This document shows, one piece after another, positions 19,423 through 28,018 of a stretch of 64,000 nt of DNA. Where the stretch lies: the NCBI RefSeq assembly GCF_916618755.1, contig NZ_CAKAKB010000005.1:1-64000 (forward strand), in the 5' to 3' direction. Within the stretch, counting starts at the first letter, position 1; every line of letters begins with the position of its first letter. The position numbers and the translations under genes are program-made. The stretch is from Actinotalea sp. Marseille-Q4924. Its GTDB lineage: Bacteria > Actinomycetota > Actinomycetes > Actinomycetales > Cellulomonadaceae. A model generated the notes under the pieces. That model was given only the letters and a program-made list of their open reading frames with translations, made no database searches and had not been told where the DNA came from.

Positions 19423-19428
19423 TAGAGT
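19423..19428 (+). promoter_or_regulatory. Candidate -10 element for cbs
   Basis: TAGAGT, 39 bases before the GTG start, with a GAGGAG ribosome-binding site (19454-19459) between them. Confidence 0.4.
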
Positions 19429-19467
19429 GGGCGCCGCAGACCACCCCTGCCCCGAGGAGCCCGCGCC

Positions 19468-20898
19468 GTGACGTACGCCCAGCACATCTCCGAGCTCGTG
19501 GGCGGCACGCCCCTGGTCCAGCTGACGTCCGTGACCCAGGGGCTCGCGGCGACCGTGCTGGCCAAGGTGGAGTACCTCAACCCCGGCGGCTCCGTGAAGG
19601 ACCGCATCGCGCTGAAGATGATCGAGGCGGCGGAGGCGTCCGGCGAGCTGCGCCCCGGCGGCACGATCGTCGAGCCCACGAGCGGCAACACCGGCGTCGG
19701 CCTGGCGCTCGTCGCCCAGCGCAAGGGCTACCGCTGCGTCTTCGTCTGCCCGGACAAGGTGTCCCAGGACAAGCGTGACGTCCTTGCGGCCTACGGCGCC
19801 GAGGTCGTCGTCACGCCGACGGCGGTCCACCCCGAGGACCCGCGCTCGTACTACTCGGTCTCCGACCGGCTGGCGCGCGAGATCCCCGGCGGCTGGAAGC
19901 CCAACCAGTACTTCAACGTCAACGGCCCGGCGAGCCACTACGAGTCGACGGGGCCCGAGATCTGGGGCGACACCGACGGCACCGTGACCCACGTCGTCGT
20001 CGGCGTCGGGACCGGCGGCACCATCACCGGGACCGGCCGCTACCTCAAGGAGGTCAGCGCCGACCGTCCCGCCGACGCAGGCGGCCCCGTGCGCGTCGTG
20101 GGCGCCGACCCGGCCGGCTCGGTGTACTCCGGCGGTGACGGCCGCCCGTACCTCGTGGAGGGGGTCGGCGAGGACTTCTGGCCCGGGGCGTACGACCCCA
20201 CCGTGCCTGACGAGATCATCGCCGTCACCGACGCCGAGTCGTTCGCCATGACGCGCCGCCTCGCGCGGGAGGAGGGGCTGCTCGTGGGTGGCTCGTGCGG
20301 GATGGCCGTCGTCGCCGCGCTGCGCCTCGCGGAACGGCTCCAGCAGGAGGACCCCGAGGCCGCCGCGCGCGCGACGATCGTGGTGCTCCTCCCCGACGGC
20401 GGTCGCGGCTACATGTCCAAGATCTTCTCCGATCGTTGGATGCAGGAGCACGGCTTCCTGGCGGAGGAGGTCGGTGCCGGGCAGGACGCCGGCGCCGGTC
20501 CGTCCGTCCGCGCCGTCGCCGAGGCCGTCGTCGCGCGCCGCGCCGGCGTCTTCCCGCACGTGCGCGCCGACCAGTCGGTCGGCGACGCCGTCGCGGCGCT
20601 CCGGGAGCAGGGGCTGCCCGCGGTGCCGGTGGTCACCGCGCCGGTGCCGGTGAGGCTCGGCGAGGTGGCGGGCTCGGTCAGCGAGCGTGGCCTGCTCCGT
20701 CTCCTCGCCGACGGCGGCGCACCGTCCGACCCGGTCGCCGACCACCTGGAGCCGGCCCTGCCCCTCGTCGGGCACGGCCAGAGCCTCACGTCGTTGCGGG
20801 CGGCGCTGAGCGATGCCGTCGCCGTCGTCGTCACCGCCGACGGCAACCCGGTGACCGTCGTCGGCCGCGCCGACCTCCTCGCCGACCTCACCCCGTGA
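19468..20898 (+). CDS. cbs: Cystathionine beta-synthase
   Basis: A PLP enzyme that condenses homocysteine with serine to give cystathionine (reverse transsulfuration). The N-terminal about 330 residues form the catalytic fold, with the Schiff-base Lys44 in NPGGSVKDR, the PLP-binding TSGNTGVGLA loop and the phosphate-binding GTGGTITG loop. Residues about 340-476 form a paired CBS regulatory module (VFPHVRADQSVGDAVAALREQGLPAVPVV ... VTADGNPVTVVGRADLLADL), which separates it from plain cysteine synthase. GTG 19468 is preceded by GAGGAG. Its partner enzyme metB lies about 8 kb downstream. Confidence 0.93.
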   Translation: MTYAQHISELVGGTPLVQLTSVTQGLAATVLAKVEYLNPGGSVKDRIALKMIEAAEASGELRPGGTIVEPTSGNTGVGLALVAQRKGYRCVFVCPDKVSQDKRDVLAAYGAEVVVTPTAVHPEDPRSYYSVSDRLAREIPGGWKPNQYFNVNGPASHYESTGPEIWGDTDGTVTHVVVGVGTGGTITGTGRYLKEVSADRPADAGGPVRVVGADPAGSVYSGGDGRPYLVEGVGEDFWPGAYDPTVPDEIIAVTDAESFAMTRRLAREEGLLVGGSCGMAVVAALRLAERLQQEDPEAAARATIVVLLPDGGRGYMSKIFSDRWMQEHGFLAEEVGAGQDAGAGPSVRAVAEAVVARRAGVFPHVRADQSVGDAVAALREQGLPAVPVVTAPVPVRLGEVAGSVSERGLLRLLADGGAPSDPVADHLEPALPLVGHGQSLTSLRAALSDAVAVVVTADGNPVTVVGRADLLADLTP

Positions 20899-20964
20899 CC
20901 CGGTCCGGAGCGTCGGTCCGCCGCGCCGCGCCGCCCATGGCGAGCTAGCGGGTTCTCCTCCAGG

Positions 20965-21010
20965 CAGCGGGTCGGAACCCGCTGTCTCGCGTCGCACCCG
21001 CTGTCTCGCG
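20965..21010. repeat. Hairpin and direct repeat between cbs and the esterase gene
   Basis: CAGCGGGT-CGGA-ACCCGCTG (20965-20984) is an 8-bp hairpin. Its right half is part of the 15-base word ACCCGCTGTCTCGCG, which recurs at 20996-21010, 19 bases later. It could be a terminator for cbs or a regulator-binding site for the esterase. Confidence 0.55.
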
Positions 21011-21125
21011 GTGGGGGAGAGGGAGCAGGCGGCCCACGCGCTGGTGGGCGGTGCGTGGTAGAACGATTTCCGCTGCCGGAGGCGAGTCGCCTCGGGACCG
21101 TGGCGACCGTCCGTGAGGAGATGCC

Positions 21126-22121
21126 GTGCCCCTGATCGACCTGCCCGTCGAGGAGCTCCGCCGTTATCGCGCGCCGCTGACAGAGCCCGACGGCCTCGAC
21201 GACTTCTGGGCGGGGACGCTGGCCGAGGCACGCTCGCACGACCTGGCGCTCGTCGCCGACCGCGTCGACGTCGGCCTGCCGCTGGTCGAGGTGCGGGACG
21301 TGACGTTCGCGGGGTTCGGCGGGCACCCCATCAAGGCGTGGCTCACACGCCCTGCCGGAGCGACGGGGGACCTGCCCGCCGTCGTCGAGTACCTCGGCTA
21401 CGGCGGGGGCCGGGGCCTGCCGCACGAGCACACGCTCTGGGCCGCCGCCGGGTACGCGCACCTCGTCATGGACACCCGCGGCCAGGGCAGCGGCTGGGGC
21501 TCGGGCGGCGCGACGGCGGACCCGGTGGGCGCGGGCAACGCCACGCCGGGCGTCATGACCCGCGGCGTCGAGGACCCTCGCGACCACTACTACCGGCGCC
21601 TGTTCACGGACGGGGTGCGCGCCGTCGAGGCGGCCCGGGCGCTGGACGGCGTCGACGCGTCGCGGGTGGCGGTCAAGGGGATCAGCCAGGGCGGCGGCAT
21701 CGCGCTCGCGGTCGCCGGGCTCGTGCCCGACCTGGTCGCGGTGATGCCCGACGTGCCCTTCCTGTGCCACGTCCGACGGGCGCTCGACGTCACCGACGCG
21801 TTCCCGTACCAGGAGCTCGCGACCTACCTGTCGGTGCACCGTGACCGGGTCGAGACCGTGCTGCGGACCTTCGACCACCTCGACGCCCTGCACCTGGCCC
21901 GTCGCGCGACGGCGCCCGCGCTGTTCTCCGTCGCGCTGCGGGACCGCACGTGCCCGCCGTCCACGGTCTACGCGGCGCACAACCACTACGGAGAGCTGAC
22001 GGCGGAGCGCGGCGGCACGCGGCCGACCGCCGAGATGGTCGAGTACCCGTTCAACGAGCACGAGGGGGGCCAGCAGCACCAGCTCGCGCGGCAGCTGCGC
22101 TGGTTCGCCGAGCGGCTCTGA
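21126..22121 (+). CDS. CE7 family acetylxylan esterase / cephalosporin-C deacetylase
   Basis: An alpha/beta-hydrolase of 331 residues that removes acetyl groups from xylo-oligosaccharides and similar esters. The catalytic set is visible: nucleophile Ser187 in GISQGG, Asp273 in LRDRTCPPST and His312 in FNEHEGG, plus the CE7 RGQ motif (DTRGQGSGW, about residues 116-124). There is no signal peptide, which is usual for the cytoplasmic CE7 enzymes that act on imported acetylated oligosaccharides. GTG 21126 has GAGGAG six bases upstream. The neighbours are not xylan genes, so the natural substrate is uncertain. Confidence 0.92.
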   Translation: MPLIDLPVEELRRYRAPLTEPDGLDDFWAGTLAEARSHDLALVADRVDVGLPLVEVRDVTFAGFGGHPIKAWLTRPAGATGDLPAVVEYLGYGGGRGLPHEHTLWAAAGYAHLVMDTRGQGSGWGSGGATADPVGAGNATPGVMTRGVEDPRDHYYRRLFTDGVRAVEAARALDGVDASRVAVKGISQGGGIALAVAGLVPDLVAVMPDVPFLCHVRRALDVTDAFPYQELATYLSVHRDRVETVLRTFDHLDALHLARRATAPALFSVALRDRTCPPSTVYAAHNHYGELTAERGGTRPTAEMVEYPFNEHEGGQQHQLARQLRWFAERL

Positions 22122-22218
22122 CGCGCGCGCACCTGCCCAGGTCCTCCCGCCCCGGATGGGGCACGATGGACGACGGCCGCGGCTCGACCGCGCGGCGAAC
22201 CGACACGAGAGGCGACCC

Positions 22219-22626
22219 ATGCCCGAGAACCTGCCCACCGCGTCCGGCTCCTTCGGGGACAAGCCCGTCCTGACCTTCCCCGACACCCCGGCACCGCACG
22301 ACCTCGCCGTCCACGTCCTGCACCAGGGCTCGGGCGACACGGTGGAGGCCGGGGACGACATCGAGGTCAACTACTACGGCCAGGTGTGGGGCGGCCGGAT
22401 GTTCGACAACAGCTACGACCGGGGCTCGTCCATCTCGTTCGGCATCGGTGTCGGCCAGGTCATCGCCGGCTGGGACGAGGGCCTGGTCGGCCAGCAGGTC
22501 GGCTCCCGCGTCCTCCTGTCGATCCCGCCGCACCTCGGCTACGGGGAGCGTGGCATGCCTGCCGCGGGGATCGGTGGCTCGGACACCCTGGTCTTCGTCG
22601 TGGACGTCGTCGGCACGCGCCACTGA
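22219..22626 (+). CDS. FKBP-type peptidyl-prolyl cis-trans isomerase
   Basis: A single-domain FKBP of 135 residues that speeds proline isomerisation during protein folding. The core shows the usual pattern: IEVNYYGQVWGGRMFDNSYDRG, the FGIGVGQVIAGWDEGLVGQQVGSRVLLSIPPHLGYGERG block with the FK506-site Trp and Tyr, and SDTLVFVVDVV at the end. No signal peptide is visible, so it is probably cytoplasmic. ATG 22219 has a GAGGCGA site upstream. A hairpin directly after it is shared with the convergent oxidase gene. Confidence 0.94.
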   Translation: MPENLPTASGSFGDKPVLTFPDTPAPHDLAVHVLHQGSGDTVEAGDDIEVNYYGQVWGGRMFDNSYDRGSSISFGIGVGQVIAGWDEGLVGQQVGSRVLLSIPPHLGYGERGMPAAGIGGSDTLVFVVDVVGTRH

Positions 22627-22675
22627 CCTCCTGCGCCACCGACGCGCGCTCCTGGGGCGCGCGCCCGGCGTGCCC

Positions 22676-22714
22676 GCAGCGGCCCGGTCCCCCCGTGTTG
22701 GACCGGGCCGCTGC
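22676..22714. terminator. Bidirectional terminator between convergent genes
   Basis: A perfect 15-bp stem (22676-22690 with 22700-22714) with a 9-nt loop lies between the FKBP gene (plus) and the lactone oxidase gene (minus). It can serve both. Confidence 0.88.
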
Positions 22715-22715
22715 G

Positions 22716-24050
22716 TCACCCCACCAGGCCGTGCCGCTCGAGGAACGCGTTGTGGAAGCGGCCCTGCGGGTCCAGCCTCGCCGCCAGCGCGCGGAAGTCG
22801 TCGAACCGTGGGTACGCGGCGCGCAGCGCGGTCGGGGAGCCCGCGCCGGAGACGGTGAAGAGCTTCGCCCAGTGCGGTCGCGGGGAGAAGGGACCGAGGG
22901 CCTCCTCGACGTGCGGCAGCAGCGCAGCGACCGCGTCGACGTCCAGACGCCAGGTGAAGTGGAACCCCACGGTCGGGCCCCCGTACGCGCCGCTGAGCCA
23001 CTGCTGGTCGCCCGCCATGGTGCGGACCTCGGACACGAGCAGGGCGCCGGCCAGCCGGGGACCGAGCCGGCGCAGCGCCCCGATCGCGTCGACGGCGTGC
23101 TCCCGCGGGACGAGGTACTCGGTCTGCAGCTCCTGCCCGTGGCTGGGGGTGTGCTCCATGCGGAAGTGCGACAGGCGCTCGTGCCACGGTCCCGGCACGC
23201 CGAGCTGCGCGGTGGTGCTGCGCGGGTCCACGTCCTCCAGCGGGTGCAGCTCGACCGTCGACCGGGGCACACCGAGCAGGCTCGTGCGCGGCTCCCAGCC
23301 CGCCACCACACGACTCTTGCGCCACACCTGCCCGATCGCGCCGGAGCGCCAGTCGGTGAAGAGGCTGACGCTGTCGGCGCTGCCGGTGACCGCGTCGAGG
23401 TCGGCGAGCGCGTCGTCCCACGGCACGCCCGGGTAGACCTCCTGCGCCACGTCGAACGTCGGCTCGATCGCGAGCGTCACCGCGGTGACGACGCCCAGAG
23501 CCCCGAGCCCGACCACGGCGGCGTCCAGGTCGACGTCGGGGAGCTGCCGCGCCACCGCTCCGTCACCTGCCGCCTGCGCCGCGCCGACGCCGACGACCTC
23601 GCCGTCGGCGGTCACGAGCTCCAGGCCGCGGACCGCGGTCGCGAGCGTCCCGCTGCGGTCGCCCGAGCCGTGCGTCCCCGTGGCCACCGCGCCGGCGACG
23701 GAGATGTGCGGCAGGGACGCGAGGTTGTGGACCGCCCAGCCGCGCTCGTGCAGAGCCGCCGCGAGCGTGCCGTACCGCGTCCCGGCCGGTAGCCGCACGG
23801 TGCCGGCGTCGGCGTCGACCTCGATGTCGCCGGGCATCCGGTCCAGGCTGACGAGGGCGTCGCCGTCCGCCACATCGGTGAACGAGTGCCGGCTGCCGAG
23901 GGCACGCAGCCGCGGCTCGCGCACGACGACGTCACGCAGCTCCTCGAGCGAGCGCGGCTCGTGGAGCTGCTGCGCGCGGTAGGCGAGGTTCCCCGCCCAG
24001 TTCCTCCCGGCCGGGCCGGGTGCCTCGGCTCTCGCCGCGTCCTCGTTCAT
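22716..24050 (-). CDS. D-arabinono-1,4-lactone oxidase-type FAD oxidoreductase
   Basis: An aldonolactone oxidoreductase of 444 residues in the vanillyl-alcohol-oxidase flavoprotein family. It has an N-terminal FAD (PCMH) domain with RALGSRHSFTDVA and GTHGSGDRSGTLA, and a C-terminal ALO domain with the signature HWAK (RPHWAKLFTVSG). Relatives oxidise L-gulono-, L-galactono- or D-arabinono-lactone; substrate and electron acceptor cannot be set from sequence. ATG at 24048-24050 overlaps the response regulator stop by 4 bases, so it is the last gene of the exporter-kinase-regulator operon. It has no signal peptide. Confidence 0.88.
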   Translation of the reverse strand: MNEDAARAEAPGPAGRNWAGNLAYRAQQLHEPRSLEELRDVVVREPRLRALGSRHSFTDVADGDALVSLDRMPGDIEVDADAGTVRLPAGTRYGTLAAALHERGWAVHNLASLPHISVAGAVATGTHGSGDRSGTLATAVRGLELVTADGEVVGVGAAQAAGDGAVARQLPDVDLDAAVVGLGALGVVTAVTLAIEPTFDVAQEVYPGVPWDDALADLDAVTGSADSVSLFTDWRSGAIGQVWRKSRVVAGWEPRTSLLGVPRSTVELHPLEDVDPRSTTAQLGVPGPWHERLSHFRMEHTPSHGQELQTEYLVPREHAVDAIGALRRLGPRLAGALLVSEVRTMAGDQQWLSGAYGGPTVGFHFTWRLDVDAVAALLPHVEEALGPFSPRPHWAKLFTVSGAGSPTALRAAYPRFDDFRALAARLDPQGRFHNAFLERHGLVG

Positions 24051-24739
24051 GCGCCACCCGCCAGTCCGGTCTCGTACGCCAGGACCACCGCCTGGACCCG
24101 GTCGCGCACGCCCAGCTTGGCCAGGATGCGGCCGACGTGCGTCTTCACTGTGGCCTCCGAGAGGAAGAAGCGCGCGGCGATCTCGGCGTTGGACAGTCCC
24201 TCGGCGACGGCGCGCAGCACCTCGAGCTCGCGCGGTGTGAGGCCCGACAGGCGCGGGTCGGGACCCGCCGCGCTGCCCGGCTCCGCCGACGCCGGCAGCC
24301 GGTCCGCGAACATCTCCAGCATCCGGCGCGTCACCCTCGGCGAGACCACCGCGTCCCCGGAGGCCACCGCGCGGATCGCCGCGACGAGCTCGGCAGGGCG
24401 GGCGTCCTTGAGCAGGAACCCGGACGCGCCGGCCCGCAGCGCGGCGAACGCGTACTCGTCGAGGTCGAACGTCGTGAGGATGAGGACGCGCACGCCGGGG
24501 TGCTCGGCGACGATGCGCTCGGTCGCGTCGATGCCGTTCATCCCCGGCATCCGGACGTCCATGAGGACGACGTCGGGGCGCAGCGCCGCCACCTGCGCGA
24601 GGGCCGCACGCCCGTCGCCGGCCTCGCCGACCACCTGGAGGTCCTCCTCGGCGTCGAGGACCAGCGCGAAGCCCATCCGCAGGAGGGCCTGGTCGTCGAC
24701 GAGGAGCACACGGATCGGTGCCCCGGGCTGCGTCGTCAT
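24047..24739 (-). CDS. NarL/FixJ-type response regulator
   Basis: A DNA-binding response regulator of 230 residues. The receiver domain (about 8-125) has the acidic pair in LLVDDQ, phospho-acceptor Asp61 (VVLMDVRMPGMNG), Thr in LTTF and Lys in FLLKDA. The C-terminal LuxR-type HTH runs from LSGLTPRELEVLRAVAEGLSNAEIAARFFLSEATVKTHVGRIL. It is coupled to the kinase gene by a 4-base ATGA overlap (24736-24739) and in turn overlaps the oxidase start. The kinase next door is the likely partner, and the operon's own promoter, with an inverted repeat at 28019-28036, is a candidate target. Confidence 0.95.
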   Translation of the reverse strand: MTTQPGAPIRVLLVDDQALLRMGFALVLDAEEDLQVVGEAGDGRAALAQVAALRPDVVLMDVRMPGMNGIDATERIVAEHPGVRVLILTTFDLDEYAFAALRAGASGFLLKDARPAELVAAIRAVASGDAVVSPRVTRRMLEMFADRLPASAEPGSAAGPDPRLSGLTPRELEVLRAVAEGLSNAEIAARFFLSEATVKTHVGRILAKLGVRDRVQAVVLAYETGLAGGA

Positions 24740-26103
24740 GTCCCCGTCCCCGTCCCCGTCCCCGTCGGTACCCCCGGACCCGTCGTCGTGCTGGCGCGGC
24801 TCGCGCCGTCCCACGGCAGGCAGGCGCGGACGCGCCACCCCGCACCGTGCGGGCCGGCCTCGACCCGCCCGCCGTACACCGCCGCCCGCTCGCGCATGCC
24901 GATGAGGCCCTGCCCGGCCCCTCCCGTGTCGGCGCGGGACGCGTCGGACGCAACGGCGGGGCCGGCGTCGATCACCTCCACCACGACGTCCCCCTCCTCG
25001 CGGCACAGCGACACGTCCACCCGGTCGGTGCCCGGGGCGTGACGCAGGGCGTTGGTGAGCGACTCCTGGACGATGCGGAACACGGCGAGCTGGAGGCCGG
25101 CGTCGGGCGGCAGCGGCGTGCCGAGACCCGTCGTCCGCACCGGGAGGCCCGCGGTCCGGAACCGCTCGACGAGAGCGCCGAGGTCGACGGCGCCCGGCTG
25201 CGGCTCGAGCGGCGCGTCGACGTCCTTGAGCACCCCGAGGATGCGCCGCATGTCCGCCAGTGCCGACCGCCCCGTCTCCGACAGCTCGTCCAGCGCGGCG
25301 CGGGACCGGTCGGGCGAGCGCTCCAGGGCGGCGGACGCGCCGTCGGCGAGGGCGATCATCACGGACAGGCTGTGCGCGACGACGTCGTGCATCTCGCGGG
25401 CGATCCGGGTGCGCTCACCGGCGAGCGCGAGCTGCGCCTGCCGGTCCCGCTCCCGCGCCACGGCGTTGGCCCGCTCGACCAGGTCCGCGAGGTGGACCCG
25501 ACGGTTGCGGACGCTCGTGCCGATGGCCATCGCGGCGAGCGCGAAGACGAGGATCCCCGTCACCTCCGCCACGCGACCCTGCGGCGAGAGCGGAGCACCC
25601 GGGACGAGCACCTCCCGGTCCCCGATCGCGAGGATCGTGATCGCCATGATGCCGACGCCCGCCCCGGCGACGGGCCACGCGACCCGGCCCGGCCGCAGGG
25701 AGGCGACGGCGTAGAGCCCCAGGGCCAGGGCGAGGTCGAACCCCGTGAGGGCGTCGGTCAGGACCATCGTGAGCGACCCGAGCAGCGCGAGGGCGATCGC
25801 GACGGCGGCAGGCGCCCGCCGCCGCGCCGCGAGCACCGCGCCGCCGGCGAGCACGAGGACGACGGTGAGCGCGACCGGCCGGCCGGGCGTGGGGTCGAAG
25901 GCCGCCGCCAGCAGGCTGGGCACGGTGAACCACGCGACGACGACCGCGTCCATCGCGCCCGGGTGCCCCAGGAAGAAGCGGCGGAGCCAGCCGGCGCGCT
26001 GCGCGCCCTGGAGCGTGAAGAGGGTGCCTGGCGCGGGGGCTGCCACCACCGGCGACGCGGCGGGCGCCGTCGTCGGCCCGCTCGCGTCACCGGTGGTGCT
26101 CAT
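24736..26103 (-). CDS. NarL-family sensor histidine kinase
   Basis: A membrane sensor kinase of 455 residues. About five hydrophobic helices lie between residues 50 and 200 with no large extracytoplasmic domain, so it may sense something in or near the membrane. A short coiled linker (LADLVERANAVARERDRQAQLALAGERTRIAREMHD) leads to a HisKA_3 H-box with phospho-acceptor His239, and a HATPase_c domain follows (N box VQESLTNALRHA, G boxes DAGPAV and GQGLIGMRERA). The extreme C terminus is a Gly-Thr repeat tail encoded by a 6-base microsatellite. Its stop overlaps the regulator start. The architecture resembles kinases paired with antibiotic- or lipid-responsive exporters; the signal is unknown. 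Confidence 0.93.
   Translation of the reverse strand: MSTTGDASGPTTAPAASPVVAAPAPGTLFTLQGAQRAGWLRRFFLGHPGAMDAVVVAWFTVPSLLAAAFDPTPGRPVALTVVLVLAGGAVLAARRRAPAAVAIALALLGSLTMVLTDALTGFDLALALGLYAVASLRPGRVAWPVAGAGVGIMAITILAIGDREVLVPGAPLSPQGRVAEVTGILVFALAAMAIGTSVRNRRVHLADLVERANAVARERDRQAQLALAGERTRIAREMHDVVAHSLSVMIALADGASAALERSPDRSRAALDELSETGRSALADMRRILGVLKDVDAPLEPQPGAVDLGALVERFRTAGLPVRTTGLGTPLPPDAGLQLAVFRIVQESLTNALRHAPGTDRVDVSLCREEGDVVVEVIDAGPAVASDASRADTGGAGQGLIGMRERAAVYGGRVEAGPHGAGWRVRACLPWDGASRASTTTGPGVPTGTGTGTGT
24741..24764. repeat. (TCCCCG)4 microsatellite at the 3' end of the kinase gene
   Basis: Four perfect copies of a hexamer encode the Gly-Thr-Gly-Thr tail of the kinase, directly before its stop and the regulator start codon. 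Copy-number change would alter only the tail length, since the unit is a multiple of three. Confidence 0.85.
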
Positions 26104-26142
26104 GCCCTCACTCTCCCAGGCGGGTGCCCGGCGAGGTGCCCG

Positions 26143-28002
26143 TCAGGCGTCGCGCCGGCGCAGGAGGACGGCGGCGCCGCCCAGCAGCACCACGACCCAC
26201 GCGAGCATGACGCCGTAGCCCTGCCAGGGCGTGAGGACCGCACCGCCCTCGTTCATGGTGTCGAGCATGGCCAGCATCGAGCCGTCGTACATGATCCGGG
26301 CGCCCGCGGTCGCGGGCAGGAACGGGCTGATGACCTCGAACAGGCGCAAGGGCACGAGCATGAAGACGTTCTCGATGACGAGCAGCAGGCCGACGACCGT
26401 CGCGATGGCACCGGCGGAGCTGCGCAGCAGGGCCCCGAAGCCGAGGGCCAGGAGCGCGACGGCGACGAGGTACAGCGGCAGGCCAAGAGCCATGCGGACG
26501 GTCTCGCCGTCGGAGAGGTCGAGGGTCGCACCGAGCGCGTCGTGGAACGGGAGCGTCGTGACGTAGGACAGGCCCATCGAGACGAGGCTGACCACGAGCG
26601 TCACCGCTGTGAGCACGAGCGCCTTCGCGGCGAGCGTCGGCAGGCGGCGCGGGACGGCCGCGAACGTCGAGCGGACCATGCCGGTGCTGTACTCGGTGGT
26701 GACGGTGAGCACGCCGAGCACCGCGACGACGAGCTGCGCCATGGAGACCCCGGAGGCGAGCAGCGTCACCACGTTCGCGGTGCCCGGGCCCGCCTGCGCC
26801 TCCGCGGGCGCCATGGACATGGCCCACGCGCCCAGGGTGTTGATCCCGACCATCGCCACGATCGTGACGAGGACGGTCCAGACGGTGGAGCGCACGGTGC
26901 GGAACTTGATCCACTCGGCCGCGACGACGCGCGGGAACGTGACCGGGTGGACGACGGTGCGCCCGGGTCTGGTCGGGGCGTGCCCGGACGGGGTGGTGGT
27001 GGCGAGCGTGGTCATCGCAGGGCGCCTTCGGTCGTCGGCGCGGTGGCGCCGGAGGGGGTGGGTGGGGTCGCCGGGGGTTGCCGTGCGGCCCGTCGCGGTC
27101 GGGTCGGCGTGGTACTCGACCTCGTCCGCCGTGAGCTGGAGGTACGCGTCCTCGAGCGACCCGTGGACGGGCGTGAGCTCGTGCAGGGCGATCCCGGCCG
27201 CGGCGGCGGCGTCGCCGATCCTCGCCGCGTCACCGCCGGTCACCTCGAGCAGGCCGTGCTCGGTGGAGGTGACGGCCAGGCCCTGGCGGCGGAGCACCTC
27301 CTCGAGCGGCCCCGCCTGCGGGCTGCGGACGCGCACGGTGGTGCCGGAGGCGAGGCCGACGATCTCCTGGACGGGCGCGTCGGCGAGCAGCCGGCCGCGT
27401 CCGACGACGACGACGCGGTCCGCCGTCACCGCCATCTCGCTCATGAGGTGGCTGGACAGGAACACGGTCCGGCCCTGGCCGGCCAGGTACCGGACGAGGT
27501 TGCGGACCCACAGCACGCCCTCGGGGTCCAGGCCGTTGACAGGCTCGTCGAGGATGAGCGTCGCCGGGTCGCCGAGCATCGCCGAGGCGATGCCGAGGCG
27601 CTGCCCCATGCCGAGCGAGAACCCGCCGACGCGTTTGCGGGCGACCGGACCTAGGCCCGTCATCTCGATGACCTCGTCGACCCGCCTGCGGCTGATGCCG
27701 TGCGTCGCCGCCATCGCCAGCAGATGGTTCTGCGCGGTCCGGCCGGTGTGGACAGCCTTGGCGTCCAGCAGGGCGCCGACCTCCTGCAGCGGGGCGCGGT
27801 GCTCGGCGTAGCGGCGGCCGTTGACGGTCACCGTGCCGGCGGTCGGCCGGTCCAGGCCGACGACCATGCGCATCGTGGTCGACTTCCCGGCCCCGTTCGG
27901 GCCCAGGAAGCCGGTCACCTTCCCCGGCTGGACCGTGAACGTCATGTCGTCCACCGCGGTCTTCGAGCCGTACCTCTTGGTCAGGCCCCGGGCCTCGATC
28001 AT
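26143..28002 (-). CDS. ABC exporter: ATPase and permease fused in one reading frame
   Basis: Residues 1-about 300 are an ABC ATPase: Walker A GFLGPNGAGKST, signature GGFSLGMGQ, Walker B ATLILDEPVNGLDPEG and the switch His (SSHLMSE). Residues from about 330 form an ABC-2-type permease with about six hydrophobic helices, starting at an internal Met (MTTLATTTPS, ATG at 27013-27015). In relatives these are two genes. Here one frame runs through the junction as PTHPLRRHRADDRRRPA, a basic, atypical stretch. The other frame would end naturally as GATAPTTEGALR-stop, overlapping the permease ATG by 4 bases as elsewhere in this operon. A one-base indel in the C-rich run is therefore likely. GAGGAGGGGA precedes the first ATG. 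It belongs to the kinase-regulator operon. Confidence 0.85.
   Translation of the reverse strand: MIEARGLTKRYGSKTAVDDMTFTVQPGKVTGFLGPNGAGKSTTMRMVVGLDRPTAGTVTVNGRRYAEHRAPLQEVGALLDAKAVHTGRTAQNHLLAMAATHGISRRRVDEVIEMTGLGPVARKRVGGFSLGMGQRLGIASAMLGDPATLILDEPVNGLDPEGVLWVRNLVRYLAGQGRTVFLSSHLMSEMAVTADRVVVVGRGRLLADAPVQEIVGLASGTTVRVRSPQAGPLEEVLRRQGLAVTSTEHGLLEVTGGDAARIGDAAAAAGIALHELTPVHGSLEDAYLQLTADEVEYHADPTATGRTATPGDPTHPLRRHRADDRRRPAMTTLATTTPSGHAPTRPGRTVVHPVTFPRVVAAEWIKFRTVRSTVWTVLVTIVAMVGINTLGAWAMSMAPAEAQAGPGTANVVTLLASGVSMAQLVVAVLGVLTVTTEYSTGMVRSTFAAVPRRLPTLAAKALVLTAVTLVVSLVSMGLSYVTTLPFHDALGATLDLSDGETVRMALGLPLYLVAVALLALGFGALLRSSAGAIATVVGLLLVIENVFMLVPLRLFEVISPFLPATAGARIMYDGSMLAMLDTMNEGGAVLTPWQGYGVMLAWVVVLLGGAAVLLRRRDA
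27012..27090 (-). other. Junction of the fused ATPase and permease: probable one-base indel site
   Basis: This stretch is rich in C runs on the coding strand (CCCCACCCACCCCC near 27053-27069). Reading in the alternative frame restores a stop (TGA at 27012-27014) overlapping an ATG for a separate permease gene. The permease part alone would be 26143-27015, 290 residues. Confidence 0.6.
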
Positions 28003-28018
28003 GTGTGTCCCCTCCTCT

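Noticed and set aside
20899-21125. CelR-type (LacI family) operator before the CE7 esterase
   Set aside because: No TGGGAGCGCTCCCA-like palindrome was found there or before the GH15-like gene; the repeats present have a different sequence.
24718-27654. 978-codon plus-strand ORF opposite the kinase/ABC genes
   Set aside because: Low-complexity Arg/Asp/Gly translation; the minus-strand genes have full domain motifs and coupling overlaps.
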